DNA of 5,004 bases from Bryobacteraceae bacterium (GTDB lineage: Bacteria; Acidobacteriota; Terriglobia; Bryobacterales; Bryobacteraceae): NCBI GenBank assembly GCA_025350445.1, contig JANXXV010000571.1, positions 1-5,004 on the forward strand. The letters are read 5' to 3'. Position 1 is the first letter of the stretch, and each line of letters begins with the position of its first letter. The notes beneath the pieces are model-generated. The model was not told where the DNA came from, did no database searches, and was given only the letters and a program-made list of their open reading frames with translations. The position numbers and the translations under genes are program-made. Positions 1 through 5,004 of the stretch are shown here, in pieces.

Positions 1-76
1 CCGAAGCGCTCGAGTGCCCGCCGCACCAGCTTCTTGCAGGCGTCGGGACTGGAGATCCGCTCGTTCATGTAGGCAT
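1..76. other. Edge segment of uncertain coding, possible junction
   Basis: The first ~76 bases do not behave like the 5' part of the methyltransferase gene that follows. Read in the methyltransferase frame, they give an Arg/Ala/Ser/Cys-rich peptide with rare-looking codons (AGG, AGA, TGT) and few G/C third bases. G or C is instead concentrated at positions 3, 6, 9 and so on. That fits coding either on the minus strand (an open frame with an ATG at 68-66, reading MNERISSPDACKKLVRRALE and running off the left edge) or in plus frame 1 (ending at the TAG at 70-72). I recognise neither peptide, and no Shine-Dalgarno sequence precedes the minus-strand ATG. The segment is probably a different gene from the one to its right, but too little is visible to name it. 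Confidence 0.3.
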
Positions 77-919
77 CAGCGTTTTCAAATTGCCGAAGTG
101 CCCATTCCCACCTACTACGGGAACGAAATCTGCTATGTAAACGGCATGAAGTATGCCCGCAACGTGTTCAGTGCCGTCCGGCGGTACCGGCAGACCTGCC
201 GGTCGGTGCAGCGCCACCCCGAGTTCGCCGAATACTTCAACCACTATCCAATCAAGAAGAGCCGTGGCTCCAGCCATGCTTACGCGCATGATTTCGTAGG
301 AGCGCAACAATCTGTTCTCGATATCGGCTGCGGCGAAGGCCACCTGGCCGAGGAACTCCAAAAGACCGGAAACGTCGTTACCGGCCTGGATGTTCTTGAC
401 CTCCCAGCGAAACCCGGGGTGTTCGAGCAATACATCCCGTGCGACCTGGAAAATGGGTTTCTAGCCAGCATCGAACATCTGCAGCGCCGGAAATTTGGAC
501 GCATTCTGCTGCTGGATATTTTGGAACACCTGCGTTATCCGGAAGTGATCCTACGGAACTGTCACCAGTTGCTTGAACCCAAGGGGCAATTGGTAGTATC
601 GCTTCCAAACGTGGCGAACATCAGCGTCCGGCTGCTGCTGCTGCTGGGCATGTTCAACTACACGGAACGCGGCATCCTCGATCGCACTCACGTCCATCTG
701 TACACGCGGCGCACCGCCAGGCATATGCTGGCTGACAACGGCTACGAAGTAGTGAAAGAGAAGATGACCGCGATGCCGCTCGAGTTGGTGTTCGGGCTCC
801 CGCCCGAAAATCCGTTCATGCGCGTGGTCAATCTCTGCATGCGCGCCTGCTCCAGACTGATGCCGGGTTTGTTCGGGTATCAAATCATGTACGTGGCCGA
901 ATCTAAGCAAAACAAGTAG
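14..919 (+). CDS. SAM-dependent methyltransferase with remnant glycosyltransferase tail (likely 3' half of a GT2-methyltransferase fusion)
   Basis: This is a class I (Rossmann) methyltransferase that should transfer a methyl group from S-adenosylmethionine to an unknown acceptor, plausibly a sugar or lipid-linked glycan. Numbering from the GTG at 14: residues 24-50 (FQIAEVPIPTYYG, EICYVNGMKYAR) resemble the C-terminal end of a family 2 glycosyltransferase. Residues 74-95 (YFNHYPIKK, RGSSHAYAHDFV) are the linker known from bifunctional glycosyltransferase-methyltransferases. Motif I is VLDIGCGEG at 101-109, the acidic motif is GLDV around 124-127, DILEHL is at 168-173 and LVVSLPNVAN at 193-202, followed by GILDRTHVHLYTRRTA. 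The C-terminal LFGYQIMYVAE is also family-like. The methyltransferase domain looks complete. The 5' end is not trustworthy: the frame is open to the window edge, residues 1-22 look non-coding, and the first ATG is at 146 without a clear Shine-Dalgarno sequence. The stop lies 5 bp from the convergent tadC stop. It may be a truncated or pseudogenised fusion that still carries a whole methyltransferase. Confidence 0.8.
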   Translation: MPAAPASCRRRDWRSARSCRHQRFQIAEVPIPTYYGNEICYVNGMKYARNVFSAVRRYRQTCRSVQRHPEFAEYFNHYPIKKSRGSSHAYAHDFVGAQQSVLDIGCGEGHLAEELQKTGNVVTGLDVLDLPAKPGVFEQYIPCDLENGFLASIEHLQRRKFGRILLLDILEHLRYPEVILRNCHQLLEPKGQLVVSLPNVANISVRLLLLLGMFNYTERGILDRTHVHLYTRRTARHMLADNGYEVVKEKMTAMPLELVFGLPPENPFMRVVNLCMRACSRLMPGLFGYQIMYVAESKQNK

Positions 920-924
920 AGGAT

Positions 925-1857
925 CTATTTGTTGCCGATTCCCCCGCGCAGATCATGCAGCACGCTTAACACCCCAGGCACAAGCGTAATTACAAAGAGT
1001 ACCGGAAGTATGAACAGAATAATCGGGAACAGCATCTTGATTCCGGCCTTTGCCACCGCCGCTTCCGAACGCAGCCGCCGCCGCTGGCGCAACGAATCCG
1101 CATAAACTTTCAGCGCCTGCGACAGGCTGGTGCCGAACCGTTCGCTCTGCACAATCATCGCCGAAAGCGACTTGATATCCTCAATCCCCGTCCGCCGCAC
1201 CAGTTGCTGAAAGGCCTTGCTGCGGTCCTGTCCGGCCTTCACCTGCATCACCACGGTGTAGAATTCCGAAGCCAATTCGGGATAAATATACTGCATCTCC
1301 TCACTGACGCGCAGTAATGCCTGATCGAGCGCCAATCCCGTTCCCAGCACGATGCCCAGCAAGTCCACCGTGTCGGGCAGCGCCTCCTGCAACTTGGTCC
1401 GGTACCGCTTCACCAGCCTGTGCAGCACCTGAGGTGGCAGCAAATACCCCAACAGGCCCGCCGCCATTAACCCGCCGAACTTACTGGATATCGGATTGTC
1501 GCGCTGCAGGTAGAGCATTCCGCCGAGCAGCAACAGCGCGAAGATCATCTGTCCGATGGCGTAACGCGCCAGTGCCTGCCGATTGCGGATTCCCGCCTGC
1601 GCCAATTCCTTCTCCGTATCGCCCATCCAGTCTTCGCCGCCCGGAATGAGACTGATGCCATATAAGAAGCGATTCACGAACCCGCCGCCGCCCTTCCGCT
1701 TAGGGGCTCGCGTGGACGCCACCATGGCATGCGCCTGCAATTCTTCCAGCCGGTCGCCCAGCGGGTCTTCCTTGTCCTGAAACAATTCCAGTCCAGACCA
1801 AACCAGCGCTACGAAGGTGCCAAAGGCCAACAGGAAGAATAAGGTTCCGAATAACAT
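925..1857 (-). CDS. tadC: TadC, type IVc (Tad/Flp) pilus inner-membrane platform protein, T2SF family
   Basis: TadC is the second of two polytopic platform proteins that pair with TadB and sit on the TadA ATPase to assemble Flp-type pili in the inner membrane. The 310-residue product is of usual family length. It has an N-terminal membrane segment (about 2-22), a cytoplasmic linker with a Gly/Lys/Arg-rich patch (51-59), two closely spaced hydrophobic segments (about 102-117 and 126-143), a T2SF domain and a last long hydrophobic segment (about 273-297). The T2SF domain starts at LQEALPDTVDLLGIVLGTGL (156-175) and continues through LSAMIVQSERFGTSLSQAL (231-249) and a strongly basic RQRRRLRSEAA stretch (257-267), which is typical of the family. 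The ATG at 1857 follows AGGAG with 8 bp spacing and lies 11 bp after the tadB stop, so translational coupling is likely. It is the last Tad gene in this direction before the convergent methyltransferase. The call of TadC rather than TadB rests on order and length. Confidence 0.93.
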   Translation of the reverse strand: MLFGTLFFLLAFGTFVALVWSGLELFQDKEDPLGDRLEELQAHAMVASTRAPKRKGGGGFVNRFLYGISLIPGGEDWMGDTEKELAQAGIRNRQALARYAIGQMIFALLLLGGMLYLQRDNPISSKFGGLMAAGLLGYLLPPQVLHRLVKRYRTKLQEALPDTVDLLGIVLGTGLALDQALLRVSEEMQYIYPELASEFYTVVMQVKAGQDRSKAFQQLVRRTGIEDIKSLSAMIVQSERFGTSLSQALKVYADSLRQRRRLRSEAAVAKAGIKMLFPIILFILPVLFVITLVPGVLSVLHDLRGGIGNK

Positions 1858-1865
1858 TACGCAGT

Positions 1866-1870
1866 CTCCT
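1866..1870 (-). promoter_or_regulatory. Shine-Dalgarno of tadC, overlapping the tadB stop
   Basis: The minus strand reads TAGGAGACTGCGTAATG. The tadB stop codon TAG (1869-1871) is built into an AGGAG ribosome-binding site that sits 8 bases before the tadC ATG. This fixes the tadC start and suggests that ribosomes ending on tadB restart on tadC. Confidence 0.8.
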
Positions 1871-2834
1871 ACAGCTTCGGATTCGCCAGCTTGCGAATCA
1901 CCAGAATTCCTACGATCTCAGAACAGATGGCGTACGTCAGAAACTTGCTGCCGGTTTCGTCGGTGTAGAGCATCATCATGTACTCCGGTTTCAGAAACCA
2001 GAAGCCGATACCGACCACAATGGGCAGCGAGCAGAGCAGACCTGCCGACAGCCGTTGTTGCGCCGTGGCCGCGGTTAACTTGGCGGCAAGGTTCAACCGT
2101 TCGCGAACCAGCATCGCCAGATTCTCCAAAACGGTCACCATATTCGCGCCGGTCTGGCGCTGCAGGATCAGTCCGGTGATGAAGAACTTCAGATCGATTA
2201 CGGGCACGCGGGTGCCCATGTTGTGCAGCGCGGTCTCGATTTGCGACCCCAGCGCCAGCTCTTCCAACACCTTGCGGAATTCCATGCGCACCGGATCGAA
2301 GGTCTCCTCCGAAATTGTCTCCAGACCAGCATGGATATTGTGCCCCGCCCGCATGGAGCGGTTGAACAAATCGATCGCATCCGGCAGTTGTTCCTCGAAC
2401 TTCGCCAGCCGCCGGCTGCGTTTGAAATTGATATAAGCGATGGGAATCGCTCCGAGCCCGATAGCGAGCAACACCCGGAGGAAAAACATGGAGACGAAAA
2501 AGCCGAAGACAATGTACGCCGACACCGTAATTAGAATCACCAGCGTGAACACTTCAGCTGCACGGTACTTGAGATTCGCCTGATCGATATTCATCTGCAA
2601 TCGCCGCAGCACTCCGATCCACGAAACGAAATCGCCCAGCGCCGCCAGGGGCCCGCGCTTTTCCCGCTTAAACAGATCCGGCGTGGATCGCGTGCGCACA
2701 CCGCTGCGCGCCCGTAACTCGCGGAGCCGCCCCGCGAGCAGCTCCTCCGATTCCTGTTGCGGCACATGCCAGGCGAAGTAGGCGGCGCCTGAGAGCGCCG
2801 CGCCGAAAATCACAAATGCGACCAGAACGAACAT
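1869..2834 (-). CDS. tadB: TadB, type IVc (Tad/Flp) pilus inner-membrane platform protein, T2SF family
   Basis: TadB is the first platform protein of the Tad pilus machine. It anchors the TadA ATPase at the inner membrane and works with TadC in pilus assembly. The 321-residue product has an N-terminal membrane helix (about 2-22) and a charged cytoplasmic segment rich in Arg/Glu (about 28-62). A hydrophobic pair follows (about 95-118 and 119-136), then the T2SF domain and two C-terminal hydrophobic segments (about 264-281 and 298-314). The T2SF domain shows FEEQLPDAIDLFNRSMRAGH (146-165), followed by a Leu/Glu-rich helix and FITGLILQRQTGANMVTVLE (218-237), which leads into LAMLVRER (239-246). 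These are hallmark motifs of TadB-type proteins. The ATG at 2834 directly abuts the tadA stop (TAGATG), and AAGGA lies 7 bases upstream inside tadA, so the two genes are probably translationally coupled. Nothing looks truncated. Confidence 0.94.
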   Translation of the reverse strand: MFVLVAFVIFGAALSGAAYFAWHVPQQESEELLAGRLRELRARSGVRTRSTPDLFKREKRGPLAALGDFVSWIGVLRRLQMNIDQANLKYRAAEVFTLVILITVSAYIVFGFFVSMFFLRVLLAIGLGAIPIAYINFKRSRRLAKFEEQLPDAIDLFNRSMRAGHNIHAGLETISEETFDPVRMEFRKVLEELALGSQIETALHNMGTRVPVIDLKFFITGLILQRQTGANMVTVLENLAMLVRERLNLAAKLTAATAQQRLSAGLLCSLPIVVGIGFWFLKPEYMMMLYTDETGSKFLTYAICSEIVGILVIRKLANPKL

Positions 2835-4151
2835 CTACTTGTCCTTGACTTCCATCTGTTCACTGAAAATAGCCTGCGATAGGTGTACACCGTAAGATTT
2901 CAACCGTTCCATGCAGCGCGGCCGGTATCCCGTGGCCCTGAATTTACCCACAGCCTTGCCCCGCGCGCTCATGCCGGTGCGTTCAAACACAAAAATATCT
3001 TCCATGTTGACGTGTTCATCTTCCACGTCCGCCACTTCGCTGATACTCAGAATCTTTCGCGTTCCATCGTTCAGCCGGCTTACCTGAATCACGATGTGAA
3101 CGGCCGAGGTCAACATCTGCCGTACCACTTTATCGGGAATACTGGAACTGGCCATCATCACCATCGTCTCCAGCCGCGAGAAGGCATCCCGCGCGGAATT
3201 GGCGTGGCAGGTGGTCATCGACCCGTCGTGGCCGGTGTTCATGGCCTGCATCATGTCCAGCGCTTCGGCGCCGCGGCATTCTCCGATGATGATGCGGTCC
3301 GGCCGCATACGCAGGGCATTGATCACCAGATCGCGCTGCGTAATTGCGCCCGCGCCTTCGATGTTCATGGGACGCGTTTCCAGCCTGACAATGTGCGATT
3401 GCTGGATCTGCAGTTCGGCCGTATCTTCAATAGTGACGATGCGCTCTTCTTCCGGGATGAAACGCGAAAGCGTATTCAACATCGTCGTCTTTCCAGCGCC
3501 CGAACCGCCGGACACCACGATATTCAGACGCGCCTCGGTGCAACCGGCCAGGAAATCGAGCATTCCAGTGGTCAGCGTTTCGTTCTTCAGCAGGTCTTCG
3601 GTGGTCAGCAGTTTCTTTCCGAAACGGCGTATGGAAAGGATCGGCCCAAGCAGGGAAAGCGGCGGAATCACCGCGCAAACACGCGAGCCGTCCGCGAGGC
3701 GCGCATCCACAATCGGCGAGGAATCGTCGATGCGGCGGCCAATGTTCGATACGATGCGATCGATGATCATGCGCACATGCGCCTGATCCTTGAAGCGGAC
3801 GTTGGTCTCCACCAGCCGGCCGCCGCGCTCCACGTAGATACTATCGAAGCCGTTCACCATGATGTCACTGATGGTGGGGTCTTTGAGCAGCGGCTCCAGC
3901 GGCCCCAGGCCAAAGACTTCGTCCAGCACTTCCTCGATGAGTTTCTCACGCTCGGCCACGGTCATCGGAATCGACTCATCCGTCACCAGCCGTTCCACCA
4001 CGTTGCCGATCTGTTCGCGTACGCCGTCTTTGTTCAGCGCACGCAGTTGGTCGGGCGAAAGGGAATTCAACAGCTTCGAATGAATCTGCGTCTTAACGAC
4101 GAACCACCGGTCCGCCCCGCTCGCGGGTCTGACCATCGGGCGAGTGCCCAT
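2835..4151 (-). CDS. tadA: TadA/CpaF, secretion ATPase of the Tad/Flp pilus
   Basis: TadA is the hexameric cytoplasmic ATPase (VirB11/GspE-like secretion superfamily) that powers Flp pilus assembly. The 438-residue protein has a helical N-terminal region (about 20-90) that includes LIEEVLDEVFGLGPLEPLL (71-89). An N-terminal domain follows with DPTISDIMVNG (91-101), YVERGGRL, SPIVDARLADGSRV (145-158) and LSIRRFG (172-178). The ATPase core has Walker A GGSGAGKTT (215-223), the Asp box RIVTIEDTAELQI (237-249), LETRP (257-261), Walker B RIIIGECRG with Glu291, and the His box TGHDGSMTTCHANSA (306-320). All catalytic motifs are intact, so an active enzyme is expected. Cys at 315 in TTCHAN, where Ile, Val or Leu is more familiar, is a minor variation. 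The ATG at 4151 is supported by GGAGG 9 bases upstream and by an in-frame stop a short way further up. It lies 118 bp after tadZ and directly abuts tadB. Confidence 0.97.
   Translation of the reverse strand: MGTRPMVRPASGADRWFVVKTQIHSKLLNSLSPDQLRALNKDGVREQIGNVVERLVTDESIPMTVAEREKLIEEVLDEVFGLGPLEPLLKDPTISDIMVNGFDSIYVERGGRLVETNVRFKDQAHVRMIIDRIVSNIGRRIDDSSPIVDARLADGSRVCAVIPPLSLLGPILSIRRFGKKLLTTEDLLKNETLTTGMLDFLAGCTEARLNIVVSGGSGAGKTTMLNTLSRFIPEEERIVTIEDTAELQIQQSHIVRLETRPMNIEGAGAITQRDLVINALRMRPDRIIIGECRGAEALDMMQAMNTGHDGSMTTCHANSARDAFSRLETMVMMASSSIPDKVVRQMLTSAVHIVIQVSRLNDGTRKILSISEVADVEDEHVNMEDIFVFERTGMSARGKAVGKFRATGYRPRCMERLKSYGVHLSQAIFSEQMEVKDK
2842..2846 (-). promoter_or_regulatory. Shine-Dalgarno of tadB inside the end of tadA
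   Basis: AAGGA on the minus strand lies within the last codons of tadA, 7 bases before the tadB ATG at 2834. The tadA stop and tadB start are immediately adjacent (TAGATG), so this site sets the tadB start and implies coupled translation. Confidence 0.75.
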
Positions 4152-4152
4152 C

Positions 4153-4185
4153 TTAGAACGCCTCCGTCTTCATATCATCAATCAT
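4153..4185 (-). other. Possible 10-codon leader ORF immediately upstream of tadA
   Basis: An ATG at 4185 opens a reading frame that gives MIDDMKTEAF and stops at TAA (4155-4153), one base before the tadA ATG. The tadA ribosome-binding site GGAGG lies inside this tiny frame. The placement would suit translational coupling, but the frame is short enough to occur by chance and has no strong ribosome-binding site of its own. Confidence 0.15.
4161..4165 (-). promoter_or_regulatory. Shine-Dalgarno of tadA
   Basis: A full GGAGG on the minus strand sits 9 bases before the ATG at 4151. It is the strongest ribosome-binding site in the window. Together with an in-frame TGA just upstream, it fixes the tadA start at this ATG rather than at the internal Met6. 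Confidence 0.85.
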
Positions 4186-4201
4186 ATGGCTTAGGACCCC
4201 A

Positions 4202-4247
4202 CCCTCACGGCAAGCGGCCCGGTCGCGCGTGGCTCGGACCTTGAGGG
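4202..4247 (-). promoter_or_regulatory. Inverted repeat, possible structured element in the tadZ-tadA gap
   Basis: The 118-bp gap between tadZ and tadA (4152-4269) contains a perfect 6-bp inverted repeat (CCCTCA at 4247-4242 and TGAGGG at 4207-4202 on the minus strand). It encloses two smaller potential hairpins: GGTC/GACC (4240-4237 with 4224-4221) and GGC/GCC around a 5-base loop (4219-4217 with 4211-4209). In the transcript this could fold as a three-way branched structure ahead of tadA. No U-tract follows, so it is not a standard intrinsic terminator. A role in mRNA processing, stability or tuning of tadA relative to tadZ is inference only. The stems are short and chance pairing in GC-rich DNA is possible. 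Confidence 0.3.
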
Positions 4248-4269
4248 ACTGGCTGGTTCATCATGAGTT

Positions 4270-5004
4270 TCAGGCCGATTTTGCCACGCTCTTGTTGATG
4301 CCCGTCGCTTTGTCCACGAACGAGCGGAACGCTTTGTCAAACTCCGGCGCCGTTTGCCGGTCGGCCACCAGCGGTCGGGCTTTGTTCACTGCCGTCAACA
4401 TGGCAGGGGTCTCCGGGATGCCGTAGAACACCGGCTGATTCAGCGTCTGCTGGATTTGTTCCAGGCTGGTATAGTTTGGGTTGTTCCGCTTCTGATAGCG
4501 GTTGCAGACTACCCGAAGCTGATCCTGGCTGAAACCCATGCGCATTAGATAAGCGATGTAGCGCTGCGCATTGCGGATGGTGGGGAACTCCTGGGTGACT
4601 ACGAGAAAAATGATGCTCGAGGCCTGGAGCGCGCCGAGTACGATTTCGTCCGAGACTGCGCGCCCGGCGTCCACTACAATCGATTCGTACTTCTCAACGA
4701 GAAACGTTCCGAATTCGCGGAACATCGCTTCCGAGAAATAACCCCGCTGTTCCAGGGCGTCCGGCGGCCCCACCAGAAAGAAGCCCAACGGGTCGCGCGT
4801 GACGAAGCCTTCGAACAGCGCCTGGTCCATACGGGAAAGATTTTCGCCCACTTCCTGCAGCGTATACTGCGGCGCGGCTCCCAGCTGCATCGCCACATCG
4901 TTTCCGATCGCATCCAGGTCGATCAGCACCGACTGCTGCTTCCGCTGCGCCAGCACGGAGGCGAAGTTCACCGCGAGGCTGGTTGTGCCAACGCCGCCTT
5001 TGGT
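4270..5004 (-). CDS. tadZ: TadZ/CpaE-like MinD/ParA-family ATPase, 5' end cut by window edge
   Basis: This is a P-loop protein of the MinD/ParA superfamily. In Tad loci the TadZ/CpaE protein localises the pilus machine, often to a cell pole. 244 residues are visible and the frame stays open to the right edge. The GTG at 4971 is an internal valine, not the start, because the P-loop lies upstream of it. From the edge, the sequence begins TKGGVGTTSLAVNFA (1-15), a deviant Walker A with the leading KGG lysine but Thr in place of the usual P-loop lysine. Next come VLIDLD (26-31), YESIVVDAGR (106-115, Walker B-like region), FLVVTQEFPTIRNAQ (133-147), VVCNRY (165-170) and QPVFYGIPETPAMLTAVN (190-207). 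The CNRY and IPETPAMLTAVN motifs are typical of CpaE-like proteins. An N-terminal receiver-like domain, common in this family, would lie outside the window. It is upstream of tadA in the same direction. Confidence 0.9.
   Translation of the reverse strand, partial: TKGGVGTTSLAVNFASVLAQRKQQSVLIDLDAIGNDVAMQLGAAPQYTLQEVGENLSRMDQALFEGFVTRDPLGFFLVGPPDALEQRGYFSEAMFREFGTFLVEKYESIVVDAGRAVSDEIVLGALQASSIIFLVVTQEFPTIRNAQRYIAYLMRMGFSQDQLRVVCNRYQKRNNPNYTSLEQIQQTLNQPVFYGIPETPAMLTAVNKARPLVADRQTAPEFDKAFRSFVDKATGINKSVAKSA

Noticed and set aside
632..646. Five tandem CTG triplets in the methyltransferase
   Set aside because: They are in-frame Leu codons (207-211) in a region where relatives, as I recall them, also carry a Leu-rich stretch before GILDxTH. 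This looks like ordinary coding rather than an unstable repeat.
899..941. Imperfect inverted repeat across the two convergent stop codons as a bidirectional terminator
   Set aside because: Pairing is limited to short A/T-containing stems (GAATC/GATTC and ACAA/TTGT) with bulges and a 13-base loop, and no U-tract follows on either strand.
3199..3786. A 195-codon plus-strand open frame inside tadA
   Set aside because: It is antisense to the ATPase core, Ser/Arg-rich and without family motifs, so it is a shadow of tadA codon bias.
4181..4186. TATGAT on the minus strand as a -10 promoter box for tadA
   Set aside because: No acceptable -35 hexamer lies 16-18 bases upstream; the closest TTGCCG is about 21 bases away. 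Operon read-through from tadZ is the simpler explanation.
2883..4244. A 453-codon open frame on the plus strand, opposite tadA
   Set aside because: It lies almost wholly antisense to tadA, whose catalytic motifs are unmistakable. Its translation is His/Arg-rich low-quality sequence without recognisable domains. Long antisense frames are expected opposite GC-rich coding sequence.
4205..4264. A 19-codon minus-strand ORF starting just after tadZ (MMNQPVPQG...)
   Set aside because: It is very short, Pro/Arg-rich and has no clear ribosome-binding site. Its 3' part coincides with the inverted-repeat region. It is not distinguishable from chance.
4270..4971. GTG at 4971 as the start of the tadZ-like gene
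   Set aside because: The frame continues to the window edge through the KGGVGTT P-loop essential to the family, so this GTG is an internal Val codon.

Overview
The window is a moderately GC-rich bacterial segment. It holds four consecutive minus-strand genes of a Tad/Flp (type IVc) pilus assembly locus and one plus-strand methyltransferase gene that converges on them. Transcription of the Tad block runs from right to left: a tadZ/cpaE-like MinD-family ATPase cut by the right edge (4270-5004), tadA/cpaF encoding the secretion ATPase (2835-4151), and then tadB (1869-2834) and tadC (925-1857), the paired type II secretion F (T2SF) family platform proteins. Spacing supports one operon: 118 bp from tadZ to tadA, 0 bp from tadA to tadB and 11 bp from tadB to tadC, with a good Shine-Dalgarno sequence before each of the last three genes. 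The pilin, prepilin peptidase, secretin and CpaB-type genes are not visible. They may lie beyond the right edge, as would the operon promoter.

At the left (about 77-919, plus strand) is a class I SAM-dependent methyltransferase. Its first convincing residues match, from memory, the C-terminal tail of a family 2 glycosyltransferase (EVPIPTYYG, EICYVNGMKYAR). This is followed by the linker and methyltransferase domain seen in bifunctional glycosyltransferase-methyltransferase proteins. The first ~75 bases do not continue the glycosyltransferase in any frame, and their third-base composition points to a different reading frame. The methyltransferase therefore looks like the 3' half of a fusion gene that has been broken or rearranged, or the contig is misjoined there.

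Working together: TadZ would place the machine in the cell, TadA would power pilus assembly, and TadB and TadC would form the inner-membrane platform that couples ATP hydrolysis to pilin extraction and polymerisation. The methyltransferase probably belongs to cell-surface polysaccharide or glycolipid synthesis. It is a neighbour by position rather than an evident part of the pilus.

The organism cannot be fixed from this window. The Tad gene order, base composition and the glycosyltransferase-methyltransferase type would fit a soil-type bacterium such as an Acidobacteriota member; this is a weak inference. Most of the window is conventional Tad locus. The points worth a second look are the left-edge junction, the structured gap between tadZ and tadA, and the altered P-loop of TadZ.
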